A DNA stretch of 64,000 bases, from positions 434,001 through 498,000 of the forward strand of contig JASPKZ010005707.1 of assembly GCA_030220185.1 (NCBI GenBank), read 5' to 3'. Made by a program: the position numbers and the translations under genes. This document shows, piece after piece, positions 1-10,740 of this stretch. The notes under the pieces were generated by a model that saw nothing but the letters and a program-made list of their open reading frames with translations, did not search any database and was not told the origin of the DNA. The first letter of the stretch is position 1. The number at the start of each line of letters is the position of its first letter. This DNA is from Diploptera punctata. Lineage: Eukaryota > Arthropoda > Insecta > Blattodea > Blaberidae.

Positions 1-2479
1 TTGACAGTTCTTGGTGTATATGCACCAGAGGAAGGCCGTGAAGAAGACAATGAAGAATTTTATAAAATATTACAAGAAATTTATAGCAAAATTAATAGAA
101 ATGATTACATTCTCATAATAGGAGATTTAAATGCCAGAGTGGGCAATGCTCAAGTCAACAATAATATTGGAACATTTGGCGAACCAACCAGCAATAGGAA
201 TGGGACAAGATTAACAGATTTTGCTATCTACAATGAACTGAAAATAACGAATACCTTTTACAATCATAGAAACATACATAAATATACCTGGCATCGTCAG
301 GACTCAAAATCAATCATTGATTATTTCATTGCAAATAATAAGATTTTTAAATTGTTTCTCGATGTCAGAGCCTACAGAGGATATGATATTGGTTCAGATC
401 ACTACCTAGTAGAAGCAAGAATAAGATTTCCACCAAGATGGTTAAAAAAGAAGAAACAACAACAGAGCATAGAACAAAAGTACAAGGTAAAATTATTTTA
501 TGATGACAGCATTAAATGGTTATATTCGAGAAGAATTCAGCAATATATGGCTACAACTCCAGAAAGTAATGATGTCGAAGAAGAATGGAAAAACATTAAA
601 ATGATAATTCAAAATGCAACTAATGAAACTTTAGGAAAAGTAAATATACAACAAAGAAGAAATAGAACTCTAAAAATCTGGGATGATCAAATAAAACAAT
701 TGATTGAAGAAAAAAATGCAGCTTATAAAAAATATTTGAACACAAAGAAAGTAGAAAATGAAATAGAATTCAAACGCTGTAGAGCTATTGTTAAGAGGGA
801 AATAAGAAAGAGACATAGGAAAACATGGTTTAAATTTTGTTACACATTTAGAATCAGATTTGCATAAGCTCCAACCTAATGCCTTCAAAATATTAAAACA
901 TTTGAATAAAGATATTAAAGAATCTACCAAAATTAATTGCGGAATAACAAAAGAAGATTTTTTCAATTATTATGAAAGTCTTTGGACTGACAATAGCTAT
1001 GAAGATACAATTTTCCGAAATAATAATGAGACAGATTCCGTAATATCATTGGAAGAATTGAACAATAGTTTAAAGAAATTAAAAAATGGGAAGGCAACTG
1101 GCACAGATGGTTTGAATTCTGAATTGTACAAATATGCAGGCAAACAGTTCCATGAAAGACTGTTGTCCTTCTTTAATAATGTATTCAAAAATGCAGATAT
1201 ACCACAAGAATGGAAGACAAGCATTGTTATACCCCTGTTCAAGAAAGGAGACAAGAGAAAAATGGACAACTATAGGGGAATCAGTTTGTTAAACACATGC
1301 TACAAAATTTATGCAGACATTTTAAATGGAAAATTGAAACCTTTGAGCGAACAAAAATTCCTTATGGTATGTCAAAATGGATTTAGGAAAGGACGATCTT
1401 GTATTGATTCAGCATTTTCTGTTAAACTATTGCTTGAAAAAAGAAGAGAATTCAACTTAGAAACACATTTTGCTTTCATAGATTTTGAAAAAGCATTCGA
1501 CACAGTCAAGAGATCAAAACTCTTAAATATATTGGAAGACAGAAATATACCAAATTTACTTCGGCAGAACATACAAAATATTTACAAAGACAGCACCATA
1601 AAGATTAAATTAAATAACAGATTTTCTGAAGAAGGAATTATAAATCGTGGTGTGAGACAAGGCTGCCCCCTATCCCCAACACTCTTTGCAATTTATATCA
1701 ATGAAGTAATATGTTGCTGGAACAAAACATATAAATTTGGAATAAGAATATCAGAAAATAGAAAATTAAACACCCTATTGTTTGCAGATGACCAAATAAT
1801 AATAGCAAATTCCGAAGATAATCTACAGAAAGGTCTGTATGAACTTAACAAAATTACAGAAGAATATGGATTAAAGATATCTACAGAAAAAACAAAAATT
1901 ATGGCATTTCAAGGTGTAGATCCTGTCAGAAGTAAAATTGTACTGGACAATAAAATTTTGGAGCAGGTGAATAATTTTACATATCTAGGATGCAATATCT
2001 CATATGAAGAAGAAAAGGATGTAAATGCAAAAATATCTAAATTTTTAAGAATTTTAGGGTTAATAAATTCTATCTTCAAGCCACAGTTAGTCCAAAAGCA
2101 TTCAAGACTGAAAGTGTATAAAACACTAGCTCTTCCAACTCTTTTGTATGGTAGCGAAGTATGGACGTTGAAACAGAAGGATATACAGAGACTTAGATCT
2201 GCTGAAATGAGATATCTTCGGAGGACTGCAGGATACACACTACTAGATCACAAAAAAAATGAAGACATCTTAGAAGAATTACACATGGAATCTTTAGAAA
2301 ACAAAATTTCTGATTATAAGTCAAGATGGATACAACATGTTCATCGAATGGAAGATCACAGAATACCCAAACTAATGATAAGATATCAACCTGCAGGAAG
2401 AAGAAGACCAGGACGTCCACTCAAAAGACTTCTGGATGGTGTTTCTCTTGAGGCCGAAACAGGTCAACAAATGGCCTAA
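1..2479 (+). pseudogene. LINE family A endonuclease-reverse transcriptase, one frameshift
   Basis: Frame 1 up to about 834 encodes an apurinic-like endonuclease, with IGDLNARVG at about residues 40-48 and GSDHYLV near 131-137. From about 839 a second frame encodes the reverse transcriptase: FIDFEKAFDTV, then RQGCPLSP, then LLFADDQ with the catalytic F-A-D-D, and a C-terminal tail ending in GRRRPGRP before the stop at 2477-2479. The two frames join by one extra base in the T-run at 835-838; without it the reading frame continues directly. No other stop interrupts about 2.4 kb, so this copy is young. The protein would nick target DNA and prime reverse transcription there. The start lies upstream of the window. 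Confidence 0.88.
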
Positions 2480-2508
2480 ATTCGTGAATGTACTATGATG
2501 ATGATGAA
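1..2508 (+). mobile_element. Non-LTR retrotransposon (LINE family A, RTE-like), 5' end cut by window
   Basis: An almost full coding part of an APE-type LINE. It runs from inside the endonuclease to a short 3' UTR ending in an ATG/GAT simple repeat near 2493-2508. The same 3' end recurs at 10741-11190, which fixes the boundary. Simple-repeat tails rather than poly(A) are typical of RTE and related clades; the clade assignment is inferred from domain order and the C-terminal RRPGRP motif. Confidence 0.9.
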
Positions 2509-2534
2509 ATATATGTATTTTTATATAGTTCGTC

Positions 2535-2772
2535 CTTAACTAGTGTCCAACTCAGGGTCGAGTCAAGATATGGTGATATATAGAGGTCTGTGTATTAAAA
2601 GAATGCCGGCCGACCACTCCTGACGCACCATCACAGGGGCAGATGAACGAAATGAAATTATATAGATGTGATATGGAGAAATGAAATTGTGGCAGAGGAA
2701 AATGGGAGAAACCCCCGAGAAAAATCAGCCCAAAGTTCCGTTTCGTCCACCACTAAACCCACAAGGAGATCG
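2535..2772 (-). mobile_element. tRNA-derived SINE family 1, head missing
   Basis: On the minus strand this matches the body of the SINE at 20476-20845: the TGGTGGACGAAACGG region, the CGTCAGGA...GGCCGG segment and the AGACCTCTATAT segment, in the same order. The tRNA-like head present in the 20-kb copy is absent, so it is 5' truncated. Confidence 0.75.
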
Positions 2773-2817
2773 AGAATAACTGTTTTATATATTTTCAGTT
2801 AAACATTTATTCAGATA

Positions 2818-3029
2818 TGGTAGTAAAAGATTCCGGGGTATGTGGCCGTGGTCTATAACTGGCGTCGAGTCTACGACAGGGAAACGACAGCTTCTAGCGC
2901 TCGCCACTGAAGATGCCCTCCGCAGTTGAGGGAGAAACGTCTGGAAGAAACGCCAGTTATAGACCACGGCCACATAGCCCGGAATCTTTTACTACCATGA
3001 TTACCGGCCGTGAAAGCCTGCATTCCACT
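2818..3029 (+). mobile_element. 212-bp snap-back element with hammerhead-like core and 13-bp TSD
   Basis: Two 48-nt arms (2817-2864 and 2951-2998) are inverted copies with one mismatch. They enclose an 86-nt loop and are followed by a tail containing CCGGCCGTGAAAGCCT. The element is flanked by a perfect 13-bp direct repeat, ATTTATTCAGATA, at 2805-2817 and 3030-3042, the mark of insertion. The loop holds CTGAAGA (2907-2913), a hairpin, then GAA and ACGTC (2934-2941), the layout of a minimal hammerhead ribozyme. No coding capacity. The larger element at 20865-21728 has the same tail and architecture. PLEs are known to carry hammerhead motifs, so a non-autonomous PLE relative is my inference. 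Confidence 0.7.
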
Positions 3030-3067
3030 ATTTATTCAGATAACTTTCGATGACAAAAGCTCCTGTA

Positions 3068-3275
3068 ATACATAATAGCACGGATTTCCAGGGTTGAGCC
3101 TACGTTTATTTTCTTTATGGATCGTATTCCTATTAGTAATTATTGTTCCTAGGTATATGAATTCAGCCACTTTTTCAAAATTTCGTTCATTTGTAATTAA
3201 CTGTCCATTTCCATTTTACATTTACTTCCAATCCCATTCTTAGTGTCTCTCAATAAAGAGTGCCTTACTTCTATA
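3068..3275 (-). mobile_element. LINE family C fragment (reverse transcriptase middle)
   Basis: Read on the minus strand it matches the segment of family C just after the RT catalytic box (GLEVN-KTK, then FKYLGTIIT and a GNACYYA-like end), diverged and broken by small indels. Fuller copies lie at 26303, 29140 and 43964. Confidence 0.7.
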
Positions 3276-3389
3276 ACACACATGTATTTAAATTATTGAC
3301 GTTATAAATGTATTGTTTTATTCAAATCATATATTTTAATAGAATCTGGTTTTATGTATTAAATAATGGGGTTTAAGCAATATGACCTC

Positions 3390-4120
3390 GTTAATTTATC
3401 ATAAGTAATTGCACGAGGGATTTCCAAATTATCGATAAATTCACGACTCACGAAGTGAGGAGTGAATTTATCTAGAGAATTTGGAAATCAAGAGTGACCT
3501 TTGTTAGGACTATTTAACGAATAAAATTAAGCTCTTTACTCACAAATCATTATTTAACTATAGTTATTTTAAAATATTTATATATTTAATGTAAACGGCG
3601 ATGTTTGAAAACAAATGCTTCTTTTGTTTATCACTGCAACCAGATCATACTATTTATTGCTAAAGGAACGCAATATTGTAAGAATGCTCTCTAGTGGAGA
3701 AAAAATGAAACACATCAAACTGTATATTAATTCATTTCTGATGTCGTATGATGTAAATATGACAATTATATTTTTCTGGATTGTTACCTGGGAAAAAATA
3801 CATTTAAGAAAGTGCAAACAGTGGTTTCTTTTTTTGGTGGTATAATCAATTGCTACAAATGTTTCTATATTAACTCCCGCATGCGGCATGTGTTGACATT
3901 CATGCACCATGTATACAATGTGATAGTCGTATTTGTCACGGGCTCAGTCACTGTAAAATAATGGTCAGACCTGTTTAGAATATTAAAAAGGAGGAGCTCT
4001 CTTTAATATGGTAAATATAACACTGATAAATATTTCGTGAAACACGACTCTGATTGGTTGTAAAACAGAAATCATTGAAACGTGATTGGTCAGTGACTCC
4101 CATTTGGGGCATGAGTTAAA
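3390..4120. repeat. Unclassified interspersed repeat, partner of 39858-40500
   Basis: Starts ATAAGTAATTGCACGAG and ends GGGGCATGAGTTAAAT. A second copy at 39858-40500 shares both ends and several internal blocks (GTAAACGGCGATGTTTG, GAAACACATCAAACTG) but carries different indels. A short piece of the right end also follows the PLE coding region at 36400-36430, so the family may be PLE-related. No convincing protein is encoded. Confidence 0.65.
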
Positions 4121-4592
4121 TATTAATATAAAATTATAGAATATTCACCTGAAAGGTCCGTCTCCTCAACTTAATTATCATTTAACTGTAGCGCTTTCGG
4201 GACTTGTCCCATCATCGGCAGGATTCAAAACTGGTGTTTCACTGAAGATCTGGTAGAGGGGGTTGCATGTATTTGGTTCGTTTTCGTTTATCAGGCTGTC
4301 GTTGTGAGCTGCTTTCATGATTTCCATCTCTTCGAGTACGTTTATCATCGCTGGATTATTTTCTCTGTGCATTACTGTTAGGGTGTTTTCAATATTTAAC
4401 ATGCGATGTCCTTCATGGATAACGTGTTTTGCATAGCTTGATTTACCTTCTGCGTGAATGAAGTCTCGAAAATGTTCTTTGAATCTGATGTTAAAACTCC
4501 TGTTTGTCCTTCCTATATAAAATTTGTTGCAGTCCTTACATGTCAGTTTATAAACTCCTTTGCTGTTGAAAATGTTATTTTCTTCAAATTAC
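4121..4592 (-). mobile_element. Penelope-like element fragment, GIY-YIG endonuclease end, inverted copy
   Basis: On the minus strand an uninterrupted frame runs from about 4590 to the stop at 4178. It encodes GVYKLTC then FYIGRTNRS, the GIY-YIG nuclease core with its cysteines, and a tail ending DDGTSPESATVK. It is an almost exact inverted copy of 5549-6020. PLEs use a GIY-YIG endonuclease fused to reverse transcriptase; only the endonuclease end survives. A hammerhead-like core spans 4186-4221. The open frame lacks an upstream Met. Confidence 0.82.
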
Positions 4593-4593
4593 A

Positions 4594-4701
4594 CAATATA
4601 CCTAGTAATAACAGTTATACAAGATTCCGTTTTCACTGCGGTCCGCCACATTTAAATAACTAACAGAAGCAATTTGTGTTTTTGCCAATTTAAGGGTTAA
4701 A
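4594..4701 (+). repeat. 110-bp interspersed repeat, second copy inside CPR-3 intron
   Basis: Contains ACTGCGGTCCGCCACATTTA. The inverted counterpart at 52372-52484 matches over the whole stretch with a few substitutions. It sits directly against the end of the inverted PLE arm. Confidence 0.7.
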
Positions 4702-4892
4702 GGTCCCAATTTCAAGGCCTGGGCCTAGCCAACCTGACCATATTTTTCGCGATTTATCTTAATTCTAAGGCAACTGCTGGTTGCAAATGCATTACTTTCT
4801 TAAATAGTCCATAATTCACTTAAATGTCAACAATAAATTTAGAAGATGCAAAACATAGATGAATTGTTGTAGCCTCATTATCATTGTTGTGA

Positions 4893-5375
4893 ATAGAAGT
4901 GATTTGGAAGAACCTAAATAAGGCAAACCTAGAGGAAATAGAAAAAGTCAAAGCACAGTTTTTAAAGATAGCGCTAAGCGTATCAAAATATACGCCTTCG
5001 CGCCTAACATACATACTGACAAAGGAACCATTCTTCATAGAAGAGCTCCACCTGGACCTTCTCGTGCCGGCAACAGATGCCTACAAAGAACTGCTGAGGG
5101 AACTCAACTAGAAGAGAGAACGGATATGGCCTGAGTTCTACGCAACGGATGCGATGATCTACAGGGAATGGACAGCAGCCAGATACGACCTCAGACACAC
5201 CGTGACGAGAGTCGCGGTCCATGGTTTCCACCACAGGATATGCACAACAGTGAAGCGCCATAACCCAGAAGAAAAGTGCAAGTGCAAACTATGCGAGTCG
5301 CACTGCGACCGATATCATCTATTACAGTGTAAAAACATAGGAACATCGATAACAGACTTTTGTAAGACATGAAAA
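4893..5375 (+). pseudogene. LINE C-terminal domain with cysteine/histidine knuckle
   Basis: One frame, broken by a single TAG at 5109-5111. It encodes a post-RT region (KYTPSRLTYILTKEPFFIEEL) and then a knuckle with spacing C-x2-C-x3-C-x3-H-x3-C (CKLCESHCDRYHLLQC, encoded at about 5285-5332). A related knuckle lies at 50470-50700. I recognise the general type of LINE tail but not the clade. It lies between the two inverted PLE copies. Confidence 0.6.
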
Positions 5376-5388
5376 CAGTTCTTTCTAC

Positions 5389-5958
5389 ATGACCATTGAA
5401 TCTGACAACAACAAGAAAACATGGATAACACTTACATACATAGGAAAAGAAACGACAAAATTAGCCAATGCACTAAAGAAAGCCGATAAAAACGTAAAAA
5501 TAGCATACAGAACCAATAACAAATTAAACAACATAATAAACAATAACATTGAAGAAAATAACATTTTCAACAGCAAAGGAGTTTATAAACTGACATGTAA
5601 GGACTGCAACAAATTTTATATAGGAAGGACAAACAGGAGTTTTAACATCAGATTCAAATAACATTTTCGAGACTTCATTCACGCAGAAGGTAAATCAAGC
5701 TATGTAAAACACGTTATCCATGAAGGACATCGCATGTTAAATATTGAAAACACCCTAACAGTAATGCACACAGAAAATAATCCAGCGAAGATAAACGTAC
5801 TCGAAGAGATGGAAATCATGAAAGCAGCTCACAACGACAGCCTGATAAACGAAAACGAACCAAATACATGCAACCCCCTCTACCAGATCTTCAGTAAAAC
5901 ACCAGTTTTGAATCCTGCCGATGATGGGACAAGTCCCGAAAGCGCTACAGTTAAATGA
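5389..5958 (+). pseudogene. PLE GIY-YIG endonuclease region with one premature stop
   Basis: A single frame of about 190 codons. It contains the lysine/asparagine-rich linker preceding the nuclease, then GVYKLTCKDC and FYIGRTNRS (GIY-YIG core). A lone TAA stop (5659-5661) replaces the GAA codon of the inverted twin, and the frame then continues unchanged to the stop at 5956-5958. The nuclease makes the nick that primes PLE reverse transcription. The RT domain is absent, so this copy cannot move itself. Confidence 0.82.
5915..5950 (+). ncRNA. Hammerhead-like core in PLE 3' end
   Basis: Stem I CTG (5915-5917) pairs with CAG (5948-5950). CCGATGA is followed by one unpaired T, hairpin GGGAC-AA-GTCCC, GAA (5938-5940), palindromic AGCGCT and A at the cleavage position. 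The consensus would be CUGANGA; here U4 is C, so activity is doubtful. The motif overlaps the last codons of the nuclease frame. The inverted twin is at 4186-4221. Confidence 0.5.
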
Positions 5959-6117
5959 TAATTAAGTTGAGGAGACGGACCTTTCAGGTGAATATTCTAT
6001 AATTTTATATTAATTTTGAATAACCTCAACGGAACACATCATGAATCTTATAAAAGTTGATGAGTTAAATAGTCATTATTATGACCAAAAAATTAATATG
6101 AATCTCAAGGAACATAT

Positions 6118-6445
6118 CATCATCATCATCATCATCCAGGGATTAAGCCCGTTGGCTCTTTCCGGTTTCATGAAAGCTAGAATTGTTAAAATTGTTCAGA
6201 CCATCTTCTGTGTGGTCGTCCAACATTTCTTCTTCCGTGCGGTTTATAATTTAGCAATAATTTTGGAAATCTTCCTTCTGACTTTCTATCAATATGTTCT
6301 TTCCAGTCGTTCCTATATTTAATTATTCGGTCTGTAAGTTTGAAAATATTTAGTTCCTTTCTTATATCTTCATTTCTTTTCTTATCCAGCAGAGTATATC
6401 CTGCTATATTTCTTAAAAATCTCATCTCAGCTGCTTCCAATCTTT
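6118..6445 (-). mobile_element. LINE family B, 3' end (C-terminal tail)
   Basis: The minus-strand frame 6186-6440 encodes [20 protein letters not shown], then [17 protein letters not shown] and stop, followed by a 3' UTR ending in (GAT)n at 6118-6134. The C-terminal GRRNVGRP motif is typical of RTE-like elements. A near-identical copy is at 34960-35245. Confidence 0.8.
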
Positions 6446-6550
6446 GTTATATATATTACTTATATATGCTGTTAGCTACAGTTTTGATTGAATGATTTAT
6501 TCCATAGGCTACTAGAATATGCGAAAAGTGTGAAAAAAATATATATATAT

Positions 6551-6882
6551 CATCATCATCAACATCCTGTATCATGGCAGCTGCCGCCGTCTTCCGGAAA
6601 CCAAAGGCCATTCCTCTCTGTCCATCCACTGATCTTGCTCCAATCCTGTGATATTCATAGCTGCTTCTACCTCTTCTGTCCAAGTTTTCTTCGGTCTACC
6701 TCTCTTCCTCCTTTCTATTAGGATCTATTCCATAACAATGTTAGGCAATGTTTGCTCTGGCATTCTTTTGACATGGCCATACCACCGTAATATTTTCTTT
6801 TCTATAATGTCTATGAAGCCCGGCTCCTCTTGTACACCCACAATTTTCCTTATTTCTTTATTTCGTATTCTATCCATTCTAG

Positions 6883-6884
<2 letters not shown>
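6551..6884 (-). mobile_element. LINE family D, 3' end
   Basis: The minus strand encodes RMDRIRNKEIRK, then ILRWYGHVKRMPEQTLP, then an RRKRGRP-type motif and GRRRQLP-like end, broken by small frameshifts. It ends in (GAT)n. A longer copy is at 49664-50375. Both 5' ends are truncated; here the break falls at a (TA)n tract. Confidence 0.75.

Positions 6885-6920
<36 letters not shown>
6884..6920. repeat. (TA)n microsatellite
   Basis: Pure TA dinucleotides between a LINE fragment and a SINE head. Confidence 0.95.
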
Positions 6921-6922
<2 letters not shown>

Positions 6923-7241
6923 CACCGCTGTGGTCTCGAGGTAGCGTGCTGCCTTGTCACGCAGCAGGCCCGGGTTCGATCCCCGGTCGGGGCAGTTTTT
7001 CTGGGTGAGGTTTTTTATCGGGGTTTTTCCTCACCTGTAAGACAAATGTCAGGAAAACTTTAAGGCCCAAACGGTCCCCGAAATCATATGGCCATCGTCA
7101 TTATCATCATCACATTCACCGGTGTAGTAAGCAACGGGAAGCTACCACACCTACAATTCCCTAGTAAAGCTGCAAGCATAGCATGAAAATGCCATGATTG
7201 CAGTGAAGGACCTGCCTTCGGGCAGAATTACTATGGATGGA
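6921..7241 (+). mobile_element. tRNA-derived SINE family 2, full length
   Basis: The head carries RNA polymerase III-like boxes (TGGTCTCGAGG and GGTTCGATCCC). The body includes GAGGAAAAACC-type complement and CATCATCAT stretches. The 3' end is TTCGGGCAGAATTACTATGG followed by ATGGATATAT. At least ten full or partial copies occur here, making it the commonest SINE of the window. Confidence 0.88.
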
Positions 7242-7259
7242 TATATATATACAGTAGCT

Positions 7260-7740
7260 AATACGCGGCGTGCGTTCCTACGCTAAAATGAATTAATGTG
7301 TTTTTTTTGTTTAGTTGAATTCGTAAAAAGAAAAGTAATTATAAGTGTATATCGTAATTATATTTAGATACCCCGTACTCATCACCCGATATTGTCCGGC
7401 AATCTACTCATCCCGATCTTATTTGCATCAATGAGCTAAAATAGAAATTGTTATTGTGAGTTATAGACATATGCCGTGGCGAACTTTTTTGTAGAATTTT
7501 TTAGATACTCAATTCTGTGTATATTAATTTGGTATATATGTTACGGTTTAGGTAGTGTGAGCCCATTTAAGCGTCTAAAAAAACTACTTTTTATTACACC
7601 GACGCCTTTTTTAAAGCTCCGGCCCTAGAGTGCGTGCGGTAATATGTTATGAACGTAATTATCCCAAGAAATATAAATGGTGGTAAAAACCCCATTCAAA
7701 TCGGTAAAATATTTTCTAAGTCCATGAACAACAGACAGAT
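7260..7740. repeat. Unclassified repeat of the TGCCCGGGAA family
   Basis: Shares TTTTTATGTTTAGTTGAAT-like, CCCGATCTTCTTGGCAT-like and GAGCTGAAAGAC-like blocks with 22480-22795, 24555-26300 and 38400-39370. The 3' half matches the 22.5-kb and 39-kb copies in order. No protein recognised. Confidence 0.6.
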
Positions 7741-7755
7741 GCACTAATTGTTATA

Positions 7756-8079
7756 TATCCATCCATCCATAGTAATTCTGCCCGAGGGCAGGTCTTTCAC
7801 TACAATCATAGCATTTTAATGCTATGCTTTGCAGCTTTACTAGGAATTTGTAGGTGTGGTAGCTTCCCGTTGCTTTCCACACCGGCGAAACATGATGATG
7901 ATAATGATAAGGATGATGATGACGACCGAATGATTTTCGGGGACAGTTGGGCCTTAAGCTTCCTGATATTTGTCTTACGGGTGTGGAAAAACGCCGAAAA
8001 ACCCTCACCCAGGAGCGTGATCGAACCCGGGCCCGCTGCGTGACAAGGCAGCACGCTACCTCGAGACCACAGCGGTGGA
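7756..8079 (-). mobile_element. SINE family 2, full length
   Basis: Complement of the 6921-7241 copy with the head at 8079 and the CCATCCATAG end at 7756. The two copies are inverted about 500 bp apart around the repeat at 7260-7740. Confidence 0.88.
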
Positions 8080-8280
8080 CTATTTTTATATGTAAATATT
8101 ATTTAATCACTTATTTTTAGGTGAAGATGCCGGTGATAAAAAATGTAGATAACTCAGTAAAAATAATACTTTTGGATCAACTATTGGCTATTAACTACGT
8201 AATACTGTAACATGTTGTATTTTTCCTTAATCATGTACGCTATGGCGTGCCCCCCCAGAAAAGATATTTGTATACATTTA

Positions 8281-8385
8281 CATACATACATACATACATA
8301 CTACATACATAAGAAAAAGACATAAAGAAAGACAAGAAAGAACAGAAAGAAAGAACAGAAGAGAAAGACAGACAGAAAGAAAGTA

Positions 8386-8437
<52 letters not shown>

Positions 8438-8446
8438 AAAGAAGGA

Positions 8447-8493
<47 letters not shown>

Positions 8494-8527
8494 GAAAGAA
8501 AGGAAAGAAAGAAAGGAAAGAAATGAC

Positions 8528-8573
<46 letters not shown>

Positions 8574-8971
8574 GAAAGAAATACAGAAAGAAAGAAAGAA
8601 AGAAAGATAAGAAAGAAAGAAAGAAAGAAGGAAAGAAAGAAAAAAGGAAAGAAAGAAAGAAAGAAAGTAAATAGAAGAAATAAAGAAAGAAAGAAATAAA
8701 TACAAGAAAGAAAGAAAGAAAGAAAGGAAGAAAGTACAATACAGTAAATACATAAAGAAAGAAATACATAAATAAAGAAATAAATGAAATACATAAATAC
8801 ATACATAACATACATAAATACATAACAACATAAATACATACATACATAAAGACATACATAAATACATACATACATACATACATACATACATACATACATA
8901 AATACATACATACATACATACATACATACATACATACATACATACATACATACATACATACATACATACAT

Positions 8972-9026
<55 letters not shown>

Positions 9027-9086
9027 TACATACATACATACATACATACATACATACATACATACATACATACATACATACATACA

Positions 9087-9117
<31 letters not shown>
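8281..9117. repeat. Compound microsatellite: (GAAA)n, (TACA)n with a (CA)n core
   Basis: 8320-8760 is AGAAAG-rich with scattered G or T interruptions. 8760-9117 is TACA tetranucleotides, interrupted by a CA dinucleotide block at about 8982-9021. The long frames seen in it are repeat translations, not genes. Confidence 0.97.
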
Positions 9118-9165
9118 TGTTCTTCCCAAGGGCAGGTCTTTCACTGCAAGCTCAGCATTCTCCAC
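9118..9165 (-). mobile_element. SINE family 2, 3' end scrap
   Basis: Only the GGGCAGGTCTTTCACTGCAA complement of the SINE end is left, abutting the TACA tract. Confidence 0.6.
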
Positions 9166-9189
9166 TCCTTCCTTAACTCAGCTTTCCTT

Positions 9190-9555
9190 TTTTTTATCCG
9201 CATAGAAACCATTTATTTTAATATCGTCTATCATCTGATGTTTTTTTTCTGCCTCTAACTTTCTTTCCGTTGACCATTCTTTCTAGAGCATCATTCAGCA
9301 GTCAGTTTTTTCTTAGCCAATGGCTAGTCCAATTTATTTTCCTCTTCTTTATGAGTTTTAGCATTGTTCTTTCACCGACTCTGTTTAGCACATCTTTATT
9401 TTTTTATTTTGTCTGTCCATTTTATACGCCCCGTCCTTCTCCATATCCACATCTCAAAAGCTTCCAGTTGTAATGTCCAAGTCTCTGCACCATACAACGC
9501 TACACTCCACACAAAGCACTTCACTAACCTCTTCCGTAATTCTTTTGCCATATGT
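9190..9555 (-). mobile_element. LINE 3' fragment (RTE-like tail, distinct family)
   Basis: The minus strand encodes MAKELRKRLVKCFVWSVALY, then GAETWTL and, after frameshifts, a W-R-R-T-G-R-I-K-W segment. LYGAETWTL is the conserved post-RT motif of these elements. Degraded, with the 5' end lost near 9555. Confidence 0.65.
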
Positions 9556-9595
9556 TAAATAAAAAGGGTATTTCGTTGTGGTCTGAAGATATCCT

Positions 9596-9928
9596 TTATT
9601 TAGGATACAAAAAAAAGTAAAGTGATCCCACAACAGGCCCGGAAGCCCTTGGGGTAGTAGGAGGTTGAGGCTCCTACTTTTTCTATACAATCGGCACTTT
9701 ATGTCAGCCGGGTTGTCAGCCCTGCATGATGGCCGTCTTTACCCCCAGAACAAGCGTCTGTACTCATTTCCGTTAGAGGCTGAGTCGACCCCAGGGGCAT
9801 AGTGCCGCCAAAGGGTTTGGGTCAGTTTAAAAATCCTGACCCCAATGGGACTTGAACCCTCGACCCTCTGGCTTGTAGCTCAGTGCCTTAACCACTACGC
9901 TACGGCGTGTCCCCTTATTTAGGATACA
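9596..9928 (-). mobile_element. tRNA-derived SINE family 3 with 14-bp target-site duplication
   Basis: The head at the right has GTAGCGTAGTGGTTAAGGCA (A-box region) and GGTTCAAGTCC (B box). The body ends in a TACTTTT tail at the left. Perfect direct repeats TTATTTAGGATACA lie at 9596-9609 and 9915-9928, so this is a recent insertion. The second copy is 46598-46901. Confidence 0.92.
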
Positions 9929-9929
9929 C

Positions 9930-10735
9930 AGTATAGATTATGCAGTGGGCTTTCAGATTTGGAGCCGATCACAAAATCATTCTTTTATCCCTGAAATCAT
10001 GTGCATAACCCTGGGCTATGTTACTTGGGTTTCTAAGTGGCTGTTCTTATTTTGGTACATGTTGTGGGATAACATTCTAGTATTATAAATCAATTTCAAC
10101 ACGAGACAAATTTCGAATGCATCCAACCATGTCATAAATGTAGGTTACATAATGTGATACATTCAGAGCCACTCTATAACATAAGGCTGTTATTAATTAT
10201 TATGCGTACTACTTTTTTATTGCATTTTGCAATATTCAGTAATTTATTTGCGGCCATAACGAATGTATTGAAAAGCGTAATAGGAGCCGGTAGCAATACG
10301 TAATGGACCACAACATACAAACATCGACAAAATTTGTGACAGAATGATAGCTTTGTCTTTTCTCTAATCCAGCACACCCAAGCTAAATTTCAGTTAGCTT
10401 TCCCTCAAGAGGGACAATTTAATCTATTTGATAGCGTTGATCTGTCAGTAGATTAGTCTCTTCCACGTTTGTAACAACGACATTATTTAACGTTAAATTT
10501 TATATACTTTATTAAATTTATTGACCAAATCAAAGACAATTTCTATACCTAATTAATTTTCAATTTGATAATAAGTTTTATTTTAAACCTGTAAAAATGT
10601 TATTAATGATACAGAGATATCGATGAGTGTATAAGACAACCAACTCAACGTATGATTCATATTTCATTCACATGAAATACCTACATTTATAAAGTAGCCT
10701 GAAAATTGCTGATATTTAGTTATTATAGTGTTAAA
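9930..10735. other. Unassigned AT-rich stretch
   Basis: I see no gene or recognisable repeat in these 800 bases. Confidence 0.5.
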
Positions 10736-10740
10736 TTGGA

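Larger units (their letters stand above)
5371..6020 (+). mobile_element. Penelope-like element fragment, plus-strand copy
   Basis: The 3' part of a PLE, truncated at its 5' side. From about 5549 to 6020 it is the inverted twin of 4121-4592, including the 3' UTR. The head-to-head pair flanks 780 bp of unrelated repeat DNA. Confidence 0.8.

Noticed and set aside
4178..5958. Viral origin for the GIY-YIG frames
   Set aside because: The linker, nuclease motif and 3' structure fit Penelope-like retroelements; no capsid, envelope or other viral gene is present.
8240..9165. Three minus-strand frames of 268-295 codons of MYVC and FLSF repeats
   Set aside because: Translations of the TACA and GAAA microsatellites in all three frames.
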